Shown here piece by piece: positions 8,446 through 17,009 of a stretch of 64,000 bases of DNA; the first letter of the stretch is position 1, and every line of letters begins with the position of its first letter. A program made the position numbers and the translations under genes. A model generated the notes under the pieces. The model saw only the letters and a list, made by a program, of their open reading frames with translations. It was not told where the DNA came from and ran no database searches. The DNA is from JAFLTL01 sp964389525 (GTDB lineage Bacteria > Bacteroidota > Bacteroidia > Bacteroidales > Muribaculaceae): assembly GCA_964389525.1 (NCBI GenBank), contig CAYMEX010000007.1:1-64000 (forward strand). The letters run 5' to 3'.

Positions 8446-9729
8446 TCAGCATTTAAAACGCATGACGCTTTTCACTGTCATGGATTCATCATCGGCTGTG
8501 AGATAAGTGACGGAATAGTCATGGCCGCCTTCCTCGACATTGACAATCACATGCCCGGCATCAAACGAAGAGGGATTCAGGATGTCGAGCCACGGTTTTC
8601 CCGCATCCTCGGCGCGTCGCTCTGCAGGGAATACCGTCGGACACACAATGCGGTCGCCTTCATAGAGATCGCGGTTGTAAAGCCGCTCCATCACCGGCGC
8701 GACAGTGTGCAACTGATCCCACACATTATTCACAAACACACGCGGGCGCAATGCAGTAACCAGCTTCTCGGGCATCGAGTGATGACCGTGATGATTGATT
8801 TTCGCTACAGTCACAGGCTCCACAACCTCGGCCAGCGCGCTCTCAATCTCAAACTTCTCTCCGTCGGGCAACTTCCAGCTGTCAGAGAAATCGCCAGCCG
8901 TGTAAAACTTAAAATCGCCATAAGTGAAAATCATGCCCAGACTCATGCCGTTTTCATTGAGCTTAGCCGGGTTCGACTTCTTGCGCTCCTCGTAAAGGTC
9001 GCGTATATTGCCCTCCCTGTCAGCGATACGTCCGTTAGCACAGATATTCCTGACAGAGAAGTCCGGGTAAGCGGAAGCGTCTCTCTTCATGGCTATCTGG
9101 CCGGTCTCGCCAAGACGGAATTTCTCTATTTCCAGCTTCTTGTTGGCCGACATATATTCATAAAAACTCTTCATGTGATCGAAAGCGTCGGCGGCTTTCT
9201 GTGTAAGAGGTATCGGATCATTGTAGTCGGGCCAGCAGCGGTCAAACGCTTTTCCGAACGTGAGATATTCGGCCGCCTGCGAGAAACCGCCGATATAATA
9301 GTCTTTGCCATCTCTCTCGTCTTTTCTGGCATAGAATATGTCGCATCCGCCATGATCGGCATGATAATGCGACAGCATCATGTAGTCGACATAGTCTTTC
9401 TGAGGATTCACCCTGCCCACATAGCGCGATATCCACTCGCCGGCATGCTTCTCGGGACTCGGCAATACCGGCACGGCCAGCTTTCCGCGACCGACAGCAT
9501 TGTGATCACCGCAGTCAAGCAGCATCGTTGTTCCGTCGGGAAAGATAAGAAACATCGACTCAGCCACACCCGTGTAAATCAGATGAATCTGAAACTGTCC
9601 TTTCTTCCATCCCTTCCACGGTTTGCCCACTTCCCGGTCCCCGGCTCCCTGTGCAAAAGCCAGACGGAAGTCTATCATACACGCGGCACTGACAAGCGCA
9701 GCCCTTTTCAAAAAAGCTCTTCTATCCAT
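8446..9729 (-). CDS. Exported MBL-fold metallohydrolase (ComEC/Rec2-like)
   Basis: Metallo-beta-lactamase-fold hydrolase of 427 residues, resembling the C-terminal hydrolase of ComEC. The N-terminus has a twin-arginine-like signal (DRRAFLKRAALVSAA, cleavage near AFAQG), suggesting folded export to the periplasm. The metal-binding motif is H121-x-H123-x-D125-H126 (SHYHADHGG). Later ligand regions are YTAGDFSD and INHHGHHS, so the site looks intact. The start ATG 9729 follows the minus-strand -7 box at 9770-9777. It is divergent from the GH2 gene, and the two promoters carry mirror-image upstream repeats. The substrate is unknown; a phosphodiester or nuclease role is possible by family only. 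Confidence 0.88.
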   Translation of the reverse strand: MDRRAFLKRAALVSAACMIDFRLAFAQGAGDREVGKPWKGWKKGQFQIHLIYTGVAESMFLIFPDGTTMLLDCGDHNAVGRGKLAVPVLPSPEKHAGEWISRYVGRVNPQKDYVDYMMLSHYHADHGGCDIFYARKDERDGKDYYIGGFSQAAEYLTFGKAFDRCWPDYNDPIPLTQKAADAFDHMKSFYEYMSANKKLEIEKFRLGETGQIAMKRDASAYPDFSVRNICANGRIADREGNIRDLYEERKKSNPAKLNENGMSLGMIFTYGDFKFYTAGDFSDSWKLPDGEKFEIESALAEVVEPVTVAKINHHGHHSMPEKLVTALRPRVFVNNVWDQLHTVAPVMERLYNRDLYEGDRIVCPTVFPAERRAEDAGKPWLDILNPSSFDAGHVIVNVEEGGHDYSVTYLTADDESMTVKSVMRFKC

Positions 9730-9769
9730 AAATTTAAGTATTCAAGCACATATGGTATTGATTTCCTCA

Positions 9770-9777
9770 CAAATATA
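9770..9777 (-). promoter_or_regulatory. -7 box of the MBL-hydrolase gene
   Basis: TATATTTG on the minus strand, 41 bases before ATG 9729. The matching -33 region (TTTTC, about 9794-9798) falls inside the left inverted repeat. Confidence 0.65.
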
Positions 9778-9782
9778 GCATA

Positions 9783-9830
9783 AATATTCGACGAAAAGAA
9801 TAGCGGGGCCGGCCTTTAGGCCGGGTCGCG
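9783..9830 (+). repeat. Left arm of 48-bp inverted repeat
   Basis: It matches the reverse complement of 10243-10290 at 46 of 48 positions. The arm contains AATATTCGACG, then AATAGCGGGG and the palindrome CCGGCCTTTAGGCCGG. Its outer end abuts the MBL-hydrolase promoter. Confidence 0.9.
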
Positions 9831-9894
9831 TTGGCAAAGGACAATTCTTTAAGTCTGCGGTATGACCCAAATCTTATACGACTCTACTTCAAAT

Positions 9895-9949
9895 AAAAAA
9901 AATGAGCGACTTGACATCAACGTCAAATCGCCCACATTCACTTTTTTTT
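9895..9949. terminator. Bidirectional terminator-like hairpin in a divergent intergenic region
   Basis: GCGACTTGAC (9906-9915) and GTCAAATCGC (9922-9931) form a stem with one G-T pair and a 6-base loop. On the minus strand it is followed after three bases by eight T residues (A-run 9895-9902). On the plus strand an eight-T run begins ten bases after the stem, which is looser. No annotated gene ends here, since both neighbours diverge. This implies either insulation of the MBL gene or the 3' end of a small RNA. Confidence 0.6.
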
Positions 9950-10030
9950 CAACCAATTATTTTCCCTTAAAGAAAATCTAACATCACAAATTGTATCCTA
10001 TATACGGAAATCAACACATCTTTTTTTTTC

Positions 10031-10144
10031 GGCATCTGCCACGACCAGAACATGAAACCACGGACTGAATGAGAGAGGAGAGAGTAGAGGAGAATGAGTA
10101 TCCGTGTTCCGAATCATATTCTGCATCAGTCGTGACCGGCTGCC
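10031..10144. ncRNA. Candidate rod-shaped structured RNA
   Basis: The two halves pair over 25 base pairs in order: GGCA 10031-10034 with TGCC 10141-10144; CACGAC 10040-10045 with GTCGTG 10129-10134; CAGAA 10046-10050 with TTCTG 10119-10123; ATGA 10052-10055 with TCAT 10114-10117; CACGGA 10059-10064 with TCCGTG 10101-10106. A purine-rich apical loop follows (GAGAGAGGAGAGAG). On the plus strand it is followed by T-rich sequence. On the minus strand the hairpin at 9906 could terminate it. No clear promoter is seen. A rod with bulges recalls 6S-like RNAs, but there is no sequence proof. Confidence 0.35.
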
Positions 10145-10242
10145 TTATTCTTTTGTCTTTTGGACTGACTAAATCTTTAAAAGTTTAATGTATATACTTT
10201 TTTTAACTAAACTTTCTTCCAACGGCAAACGGTTTCCATCGG

Positions 10243-10290
10243 CGCGACCCGGCCTAAAGGCCGGCCCCGCTATTCCTATCGTCGAATATT
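10243..10290 (-). repeat. Right arm of 48-bp inverted repeat
   Basis: Mirror copy of 9783-9830 with two mismatches. The 508-bp segment between the outer ends has no protein gene. The outer end abuts the GH2 promoter, just as the left arm abuts the MBL promoter. Confidence 0.9.
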
Positions 10291-10295
10291 ATTCG

Positions 10296-10303
10296 TATCT
10301 TTG
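10296..10303 (+). promoter_or_regulatory. -7 box of the GH2 gene
   Basis: TATCTTTG, 43 bases before ATG 10346. Sequence from the repeat through this box (CGAATATTATTCGTATC) resembles the minus-strand promoter on the other side (CGAATATTTATGCTATA). The two outward promoters therefore look related. Confidence 0.6.
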
Positions 10304-10345
10304 AGCTCCAGAAGAAATAATCAAAATCAAATTAAGTAATAAGCC

Positions 10346-13300
10346 ATGAATATCACCAATCGGGCATTTCTGTCTATGATTGCCGCCGTGGCCATGCTCC
10401 CGGCTCAGGCACAGACGTTCAACGAATGGCGAGATCCGGAAGTGACCTCCGTCGGACGATTGCCTATGCACGCCGACTGGCACGCCTATGCGTCGACCGA
10501 CGAAGCACTGTCTTTCTCAGGACAACCACAAGGAAGGCATCTGCCGCTTGACGGCATCTGGAAATTTAATTGGGTAAAAGACGCCGACCAGCGTCCCGTC
10601 GACTTCTTCCGCGCCGACTACAACGACGCCTCATGGGGTTCGATGCCTGTTCCGGGCATCTGGGAGATGAACGGCTACGGAGACCCGATATATGTCAACG
10701 TCGGATATGCCTGGAGAAACGACTTTGAGTCAAACCCGCCGCAGGTACCGACCAGAAACAATCACGTCGGATCATACCGCCGGACAATAGAAATACCGGC
10801 CGACTGGGACGGAAAGACCGTCATCGCGCACTTCGGATCGGCCACATCCTGCATCTACCTGTGGGTCAACGGTAAATTTGTAGGATTCAGCGAAGACTCC
10901 AAACTCGCCGCCGAATTTGACGTCACACCCTTCCTGAAGAAAGGCGAAAATATGTTCGCCATGCAGATCTTCCGCTGGTGCGACGGATCATATCTTGAAG
11001 ATCAGGACTTCTTCCGCCTATCGGGTCTGGCACGCGAGTCCTATCTCTACACACGCGAGAAAGCGGCGTCACTGTCCGACATTCGCGTGCGCCAGTCGCT
11101 TGAGAACAACTACACCGACGGCATCCTCGACGTCGACCTGACCGCCAAAGGCAACCCCGACATCACACTGGCACTCTACGATCCCGAAGGCAAAAAAATC
11201 TCAGAGACAAAAGCAGCCAAAGGCACAACCAGCATTTCGCTGAAGGCTCCCAAACTGTGGAGCGCCGAGGATCCCAACCTATACACACTCGTCGCCGAGC
11301 TCTCGAAATCAGGACGTCATATCGAGTCGGTTCCCGTCCGTGTCGGATTCCGCTCGGTCGAGATCAAAGACAAGCAACTGTGTGTCAACGGCAAGCCGAT
11401 CCTCATAAAAGGCGTTAACCGCCACGAGCTCGATCCGGACGGCGGCTATGTCGTGTCGGTCGACCGCATGATCCAGGACATACGCATTATGAAAGAAAAC
11501 AACATCAATGCCGTCCGCACATGCCACTACCCCGACGATCCGCGCTGGTATGACCTCTGCGACCAATATGGCATTTACCTCACCGCCGAAGCCAACATCG
11601 AAAGCCACGGAATGGGCTACGGCGACCGCACCCTTGCCAAGAACCCGCTATATGCCAAAGCTCACCTCGAGAGAAACCAGCGCAACATACAGGCCAACTT
11701 CAACCATCCGTCGGTTATCGTCTGGTCGCTCGGCAACGAGGCCGGATACGGGCCAAACTTCGCAGCCGCCTACAAGTGGATCAAGACACAGGAAAAAGAC
11801 CGCCCCGTGCAATACGAGCAGGCAATCAACTACGAAGGACAGCCGCAGGAAAGCTCCGACATCTTCTGCCCGATGTACTACTCGCAGAAATCGAGTGAGA
11901 AATATGCCGCCAACCCCAACTCGCTCTACCCACTCATACAGTGCGAGTATGCACACGCCATGGGCAATAGCGGAGGCGGATTCAAGGAATACTGGGACAT
12001 CATACGCAAGTACCCCATCTACCAGGGAGGCTACATATGGGATTTCGTCGATCAGAGCCTGCGTTCGACCGGACGCAACGGCAAGATGATCTACGGCTAC
12101 GGAGGCGACTTCAACAGCTACGACGCAAGCGACCTCAACTTCTGCGACAACGGACTCATCAGCCCCGACCGCGTGCCCAACCCCCACATGGCCGAGACAC
12201 GCTACTATTATCAGAACATCTGGACCGATCCGGTCGACATTGCAGCAGGCAAGATCGAGATATACAATGAAAACTTCTTCACAGATCTCTCCGACTACAT
12301 ACTCGACTGGACACTCACAGCCGACGGAAAAGCCGTTGCAACCGGCACCGCCGACCTGCCCGCAATAGCCCCGGGCTCACGCCAGACAATCACACTCCCC
12401 TACGCCAAGAGCATCGACAACGACAAAGAGTGTCTGCTCAACGTGGCATACCGTCTGCGCAAGGCCACACCGCTTCTTGAGGCCGGATACACCGTCGCAC
12501 GCCAGCAGCTCCCCGTCACATCGTGGAAAGCGCCCGAGCTCGTGCTCGACAATGCCAAGGGAGCCACTTACGACGACGACAACTCAATGCGCCTCAAAGT
12601 CTCGGGCGACAGATTCTCCGTCGAGTTCGATAAGAACTCCGGCCTTATATGCTCCTACAATGTCGACGGCGTTGAGATGCTCGAGCAGGGCACAGCTATC
12701 ACACCCAACTTCTGGCGTGCGATGACCGACAACGACATGGGAGGCGATTTTGCCAATTCCTACAGCCACTGGGCCAACCCGGCTCTCGACCGCAAAGACA
12801 TGAACGTAAGCTATGCCGACGACGGAAGCGTGTGTGTGACAACCGTCCACGACATCACCGGCACCGGCGCCACGCTCAACCTCACCTACAACATCGGAGG
12901 CGACGGCGAGATTCTTGTCAGCCAGCGCATGTCAGGAGCAAAAGACCCCGAAGCGCTTATGCCACGCTTCGGCGTTACGGTGACAATGCCACGCGACATG
13001 AACATCAGCCACTACTACGGACGCGGCCCGATTGAAAACTACATCGACCGCCACAGCTCCGAGTTCATCGGACTCTACACACAGACAGCCGACGAGCAGA
13101 CATATCATTACATACGCCCGCAGGAAACCGGCACCAAGAGCGGCATGCGCCACTGGAGCCAGACCGACAAAGGCGGACGCGGACTGCTCATCACATCCGA
13201 CTCTCCTTTCTATGCAGGAGCGACACACTACACCGTAGCGTCGCTCGACGAAGGCAAGGAAAAGAGCAACCTCCACTTCCAGGAGATAGACCCCATAGAC

Positions 13301-13444
13301 GCCACCGTGCTTAACATCGACGGCGTGCACATGGGCCTCGGCGGCATCACAAGCTGGGGCGGCCACAGCCTGCCTATAGAGAAATACCGCGTGAAAGCCG
13401 ACGACAAGGAATTCAGATTCAAACTGACTCCGACAAGCATCTGA
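10346..13444 (+). CDS. GH2 beta-galactosidase, secreted
   Basis: Glycoside hydrolase family 2 enzyme of LacZ type, 1032 residues, close to full LacZ length. A signal peptide (residues 1-23, ending AQAQ) sends it to the periplasm. Jelly-roll and Ig-like sandwich domains precede the TIM barrel, and the C-terminal beta-galactosidase small-chain domain ends near SYRVKADD-type sequence. The acid/base is Glu465 (SLGNEAGYG) and the nucleophile Glu534 (CEYAHAMGNS). It acts retentively on terminal beta-galactosides. There is no SusC/D pair or regulator beside it, so this is not a classical polysaccharide utilisation locus. A strong terminator follows. Confidence 0.95.
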   Translation: MNITNRAFLSMIAAVAMLPAQAQTFNEWRDPEVTSVGRLPMHADWHAYASTDEALSFSGQPQGRHLPLDGIWKFNWVKDADQRPVDFFRADYNDASWGSMPVPGIWEMNGYGDPIYVNVGYAWRNDFESNPPQVPTRNNHVGSYRRTIEIPADWDGKTVIAHFGSATSCIYLWVNGKFVGFSEDSKLAAEFDVTPFLKKGENMFAMQIFRWCDGSYLEDQDFFRLSGLARESYLYTREKAASLSDIRVRQSLENNYTDGILDVDLTAKGNPDITLALYDPEGKKISETKAAKGTTSISLKAPKLWSAEDPNLYTLVAELSKSGRHIESVPVRVGFRSVEIKDKQLCVNGKPILIKGVNRHELDPDGGYVVSVDRMIQDIRIMKENNINAVRTCHYPDDPRWYDLCDQYGIYLTAEANIESHGMGYGDRTLAKNPLYAKAHLERNQRNIQANFNHPSVIVWSLGNEAGYGPNFAAAYKWIKTQEKDRPVQYEQAINYEGQPQESSDIFCPMYYSQKSSEKYAANPNSLYPLIQCEYAHAMGNSGGGFKEYWDIIRKYPIYQGGYIWDFVDQSLRSTGRNGKMIYGYGGDFNSYDASDLNFCDNGLISPDRVPNPHMAETRYYYQNIWTDPVDIAAGKIEIYNENFFTDLSDYILDWTLTADGKAVATGTADLPAIAPGSRQTITLPYAKSIDNDKECLLNVAYRLRKATPLLEAGYTVARQQLPVTSWKAPELVLDNAKGATYDDDNSMRLKVSGDRFSVEFDKNSGLICSYNVDGVEMLEQGTAITPNFWRAMTDNDMGGDFANSYSHWANPALDRKDMNVSYADDGSVCVTTVHDITGTGATLNLTYNIGGDGEILVSQRMSGAKDPEALMPRFGVTVTMPRDMNISHYYGRGPIENYIDRHSSEFIGLYTQTADEQTYHYIRPQETGTKSGMRHWSQTDKGGRGLLITSDSPFYAGATHYTVASLDEGKEKSNLHFQEIDPIDATVLNIDGVHMGLGGITSWGGHSLPIEKYRVKADDKEFRFKLTPTSI

Positions 13445-13473
13445 TCTGAGTAATCAGATAATCCAACACCACA

Positions 13474-13512
13474 AATGGCGTTGAGACCACAAAGGTTTCA
13501 ACGCCATTTTTT
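13474..13512 (+). terminator. Terminator of the GH2 gene
   Basis: AATGGCGTTGAGACC pairs with GGTTTCAACGCCATT around loop ACAAA, followed by a T-run. Confidence 0.9.
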
Positions 13513-13754
13513 ATCTGCCTTCTCTCATTATATATGATCATCTCGCCTGAATGCCGGCCGTGAAACGCCGAAAACGCGCTCATGTTTCATTGCTCTGACA
13601 AAGCACAAAAACGGCCACATTTTTACAAATCATGTTACATTTTTATTTCTATTATATGAATACAAAACCGAGAAAATGATTTATAACTCTGATAATCACA
13701 CATCTATTACCGACATATCAAAATGATATTTTTGTAAAAATTTTTACGAAAATT
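13513..13754. other. AT-rich intergenic stretch without a supported feature
   Basis: Between the GH2 terminator and the sigma-factor promoter I see no open frame with coding character, no hairpin with a T-run and no repeat shared with other parts of the window. Confidence 0.5.
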
Positions 13755-13784
13755 TTTGCGCATCAAAAATTATAGCTATATTTG
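13755..13784 (+). promoter_or_regulatory. Promoter of the ECF sigma gene
   Basis: TTTG at 13755-13758 and TATATTTG at 13777-13784, 18 bases apart. This leaves a long untranslated leader of about 85 bases before ATG 13876. Confidence 0.75.
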
Positions 13785-13875
13785 CAATGTGTTTGTAACA
13801 CGAATGTCAACAACGACACGAGGATCATCACAAAATAGACACAACTCAACTAAGCACCTTTTAAAAATCGACATT

Positions 13876-14382
13876 ATGAGTTCCAAAAATTTTCAGACCA
13901 AGCTTCTTGATCTCCAGAGCAACCTTCTCAACTTCGCATATCTTCTCACAAGCAACCGCGACGACGCCTACGATCTTCTTCAGGACACAACGCTGAAAGC
14001 GCTCGACAACGAGGACAAGTATGTCGACAATGTCAACTTCAAGGGATGGGTCTTCACGATCATGCGCAACATCTTCATCAACAACTACCGCAAAGTCGTG
14101 CGTTCGGCCACCGTCATAGACCAGACAGAAGACCTGTATCACCTCAACCTCCCGCAGGAATCGGGATTCGACACTCCCGACGGATCTATCGCAGCAAAAG
14201 AAATCACAGCCGCCATCAACTCATTCTCCGACGATTACCGCATCCCCTTCTCGATGCACGTGGCCGGATACAAATACAACGAGATAGCCGAAAAGATGAA
14301 TCTGCCGCTCGGCACCGTCAAGTCACGCATATTCTTTGCACGTCAGCGACTTCAGGAGATGCTGAAAGACTACAAAGCCTAA
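13876..14382 (+). CDS. ECF-type RNA polymerase sigma factor
   Basis: Small sigma-70 family factor of 168 residues with only regions 2 and 4. Region 2 begins near FAYLLTSNRDDAYDLLQDTT. Region 4 holds the helix-turn-helix YNEIAEKMNLPLGTVKSR. The start at ATG 13876 (MSSKNFQ) is preferred over in-frame codons further upstream, because those would lie upstream of, or too near, the promoter at 13755-13784. No anti-sigma gene is adjacent and a terminator follows at 14515, so it is a stand-alone gene. Its regulon cannot be read from this window. Confidence 0.92.
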   Translation: MSSKNFQTKLLDLQSNLLNFAYLLTSNRDDAYDLLQDTTLKALDNEDKYVDNVNFKGWVFTIMRNIFINNYRKVVRSATVIDQTEDLYHLNLPQESGFDTPDGSIAAKEITAAINSFSDDYRIPFSMHVAGYKYNEIAEKMNLPLGTVKSRIFFARQRLQEMLKDYKA

Positions 14383-14514
14383 GCCTCAACGCTCCGGCAT
14401 AGAGAAGCCACGATCAATAAGCCTGTAAGACAACACAAAAGGAACTTATATAGAAAAACACACGGCAAAGACCCGTCAGGCAACATCATCCCTGCGGGTA
14501 CATGCAAGACACCT

Positions 14515-14552
14515 GTCCGCCGACATGCGACCGCGCATATCGGCGGACTTTT
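14515..14552 (+). terminator. Terminator after the ECF sigma gene
   Basis: GTCCGCCGA (14515-14523) pairs with TCGGCGGAC (14540-14548), with inner ATGCG/CGCAT pairs, followed by TTTT. The 130 bases before it show only a weaker GACCCG..CGGGT hairpin. Confidence 0.85.
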
Positions 14553-14619
14553 CTATGCCACGCGACTTCTTTTCTGTCTTTTTTTTCCTGACAATAGCAG
14601 ACACATCACTACAATTGAC

Positions 14620-14627
14620 TATATTTG
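14620..14627 (+). promoter_or_regulatory. -7 box of the DUF3332 gene
   Basis: TATATTTG, 52 bases before ATG 14679. No clear TTTG -33 box is present. Confidence 0.6.
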
Positions 14628-14678
14628 TAAAACAACATCACACATATCTCAGCCAACAAACAAAAATATTCATACATT

Positions 14679-15227
14679 ATGAGAAAACGCTTCTTCAACG
14701 TCGGCATTGCCGCTGCAATCGCCCTCTCGCTTTCATGCTCAAGCTGCATCGGAAGCTTCTCGATGTTCCACAAGCTCTCCGACTGGAACAACAACGTCGG
14801 TCATAAAGCCGTCAACGAGCTTGTTTTCTTTGCATTCTGGATAATACCGGTCTACGAAGTCGCCCTCGCTGCCGATCTGCTTGTGCTCAACAGCATTGAG
14901 TTCTGGAGCGGAGACAACCCCGTAGCCAAAGGCACAACACGCATCAAAGGAGAAAACGGCACATACCTCGTGAAGTGCGACGGCAAAGGATATGACATCA
15001 TATCAGAGACCGACGGCACATCGATGCGCCTCGACTTCTGTGTCGACACCAAGACATGGAACTACGTCGACAAAGACGGCAACCAGTGGCCCCTCGTCAC
15101 ATTTGTCGACGACACACACGTGGCAATGCCCCTCCCCTCGGGCGAGTCTGCAATCATCGAGCTGTCGCAGGACGGACTCCTCGCCTATCAGGCTGCAATA
15201 TCATCGGCGCCGGTAGCACTCCGTTGA
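14679..15227 (+). CDS. DUF3332 family lipoprotein
   Basis: Small protein of 182 residues with an N-terminal signal and a cysteine-rich lipobox region (LSLSCSSCIGS; Cys20 and Cys23, with Cys23 the likely lipidation site). The SFSMFHKLSDWN segment and a hydrophobic stretch (FFAFWIIPVYEVALAADLL, about 52-70) are typical of DUF3332. The rest is beta-rich. Function is not known. The stop overlaps the start of the M23 peptidase (TGATG), so the two are translationally coupled and may act together at the cell envelope. Confidence 0.85.
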   Translation: MRKRFFNVGIAAAIALSLSCSSCIGSFSMFHKLSDWNNNVGHKAVNELVFFAFWIIPVYEVALAADLLVLNSIEFWSGDNPVAKGTTRIKGENGTYLVKCDGKGYDIISETDGTSMRLDFCVDTKTWNYVDKDGNQWPLVTFVDDTHVAMPLPSGESAIIELSQDGLLAYQAAISSAPVALR

Positions 15228-16912
15228 TGAGAAAAATCACCTTAATGATACTGACGCTCATCTTTTGCGCGTCAGCACTTACAGCGCGCGAGCCTCGGCG
15301 GTCAGACACCGTCAGGCTCGCGTCGCCTCTCGACATACCTTTTTATCTTGCCGGCAACTTCGCCGAACTACGCAAAAACCACTTCCACAGCGGCATCGAC
15401 TTCAAGACACAAGGGCGCACAGGCCTGCCCGTGCATGCTGCCGACGACGGATACGTCAGCCGCATATCGGTCTCGCCATGGGGATTCGGACGCGCCGTCT
15501 ACATCTCGCACCCCGCCACCGGCCTGACCACCGTCTACGGACACCTCGAAGCCTTCTCCCCTGCAATCGACAGGATAGTCCGCAACGAGCAATACACCCG
15601 CGAGACATTCACTATCGACCTGACATTCGACCCCGACAGCATACCCGTGAAACGCGGCGAGACCATCGGGCTTAGCGGAAACGCAGGATCATCGGGAGGC
15701 CCCCACCTGCACATGGACGTGCGCGACACCGCAACCGAAGACCCGCTTGACCCGCTCGAATACTACAGCGACCGCATCACCGACAACCTCGCGCCACAGG
15801 TGCGCCAGCTCGCGCTATTCCCTGCCGACGGAGGCGTGGTCGAAGGATCCACAACCGCCCCGACACTGCTTGCACCCGAGGCATTCTCTACGCCCGTCAC
15901 AGCATGGGGACGCGTCTATCCGGGCATAAAAGCCTACGACCGCATGACCGGCACATCCAACATCTACGGCATAAAATATCTGACACTTACACTCGACGGC
16001 GACACCATCTACAACCGCGTCATCGACCGTTTCAGCTTCGACACCACCAAGGCCATACACACCCTCGTCCATTATCCCGGCGTAGTAGCTTCCGGATCGT
16101 GGATCATGGTCACACGCATACCCGACTCCGACCCGCTCCCCTACATGACCGAGGCCCGCGACAGAGGTATCATCGACATCAGCGAGGAACGCCTCTACCG
16201 CCTCGAGTGGATACTGCGCGACGAGCACGGCAACGTCACCCGCCAGCCATTCACCATCACAGGCCGTCGCACACCCATCACGGCCGAAATCGCATCAGGC
16301 ACGCTGATGCACTGGGACACCGAAAACATCTGCGACGCCGAAGACTACAGCGTGACCCTGCCCGAAGCCACACTCTACAGCAACGCCTTTATCGAAATCA
16401 CCGACGCCCCGTCGGCCTACGGTATTTCGCGCGCAGTCACTGTCGGCGATCCCGGCATACCTCTCGACCACGGCTTCGAGCTTTCACTCAGGCTTGTCAA
16501 CGACACGATTGCCGATAAAAACAAATACTGCCTCGTCAGCATCGACGGCAAACGCCGCTCAGCCGTGACATCATCCTATGCCGACGGCTGGCTCCACGCC
16601 TCGCCGGGCGCATTCGGCACATTCGCAGTCACCACCGACACCGTCGCCCCCATCATCCGCCCCGTCACGCCGAAACAGTGGAGCAACGGCACCGTCCGGT
16701 TCCGCATCACCGACAACCTCAGCGGCATCGACACATACCGTGGAGAGATCGACGGTCACTTCGCCCTATTCGAGCTCGACGGCAAGACCTCGACAATATC
16801 ATTTCGCATGGATCAGGCACGTTTCTCACGTGGCCGCATGCACACCGTCGATATAACCGTCACCGACGCCTGCGGCAACACATCTGTCCATTCCGGCAAA
16901 TTCCGCTGGTAA
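15227..16912 (+). CDS. M23 family metallopeptidase (LytM-like), exported
   Basis: Peptidoglycan endopeptidase-type protein of 561 residues with a signal peptide (MRKITLMILTLIFCASALTA). The LytM domain is at the N-terminus (about 25-185) with zinc ligands H54-x3-D58 (HSGID) and H160-x-H162 (HLHMD), so it should be active. The remaining 370 residues are beta-rich with no recognised catalytic motif. I chose ATG 15227 because it overlaps the DUF3332 stop codon and opens directly into a signal peptide; upstream in-frame codons lie inside DUF3332. It acts in the periplasm or at the outer membrane. Confidence 0.92.
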   Translation: MRKITLMILTLIFCASALTAREPRRSDTVRLASPLDIPFYLAGNFAELRKNHFHSGIDFKTQGRTGLPVHAADDGYVSRISVSPWGFGRAVYISHPATGLTTVYGHLEAFSPAIDRIVRNEQYTRETFTIDLTFDPDSIPVKRGETIGLSGNAGSSGGPHLHMDVRDTATEDPLDPLEYYSDRITDNLAPQVRQLALFPADGGVVEGSTTAPTLLAPEAFSTPVTAWGRVYPGIKAYDRMTGTSNIYGIKYLTLTLDGDTIYNRVIDRFSFDTTKAIHTLVHYPGVVASGSWIMVTRIPDSDPLPYMTEARDRGIIDISEERLYRLEWILRDEHGNVTRQPFTITGRRTPITAEIASGTLMHWDTENICDAEDYSVTLPEATLYSNAFIEITDAPSAYGISRAVTVGDPGIPLDHGFELSLRLVNDTIADKNKYCLVSIDGKRRSAVTSSYADGWLHASPGAFGTFAVTTDTVAPIIRPVTPKQWSNGTVRFRITDNLSGIDTYRGEIDGHFALFELDGKTSTISFRMDQARFSRGRMHTVDITVTDACGNTSVHSGKFRW

Positions 16913-16928
16913 AACCGACAACACTTTA

Positions 16929-16960
16929 TTTGTCACGTTAAAGCGTTTGTCTTATATTTG
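16929..16960 (+). promoter_or_regulatory. Promoter of the DUF4493/PCMD operon
   Basis: TTTG at 16929-16932 and TATATTTG at 16953-16960 with a 20-base spacer. This is the best consensus promoter in the window; ATG follows at 17010. Confidence 0.85.
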
Positions 16961-17009
16961 CATCGTGGATTATTAGGATCTCCACCGATCAAATTTTTTA
17001 TCACAAAAA

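Noticed and set aside
8425..9783. Long plus-strand open frame opposite the MBL hydrolase
   Set aside because: It is the antisense shadow of the MBL-fold gene, which has a signal peptide, complete metal motif and a promoter; the plus-strand frame has no recognisable protein features.
10031..10144. Firm 6S RNA assignment
   Set aside because: The rod shape alone is not enough; no promoter, no open central bubble comparable to known 6S RNAs could be confirmed, so only a candidate RNA is listed.
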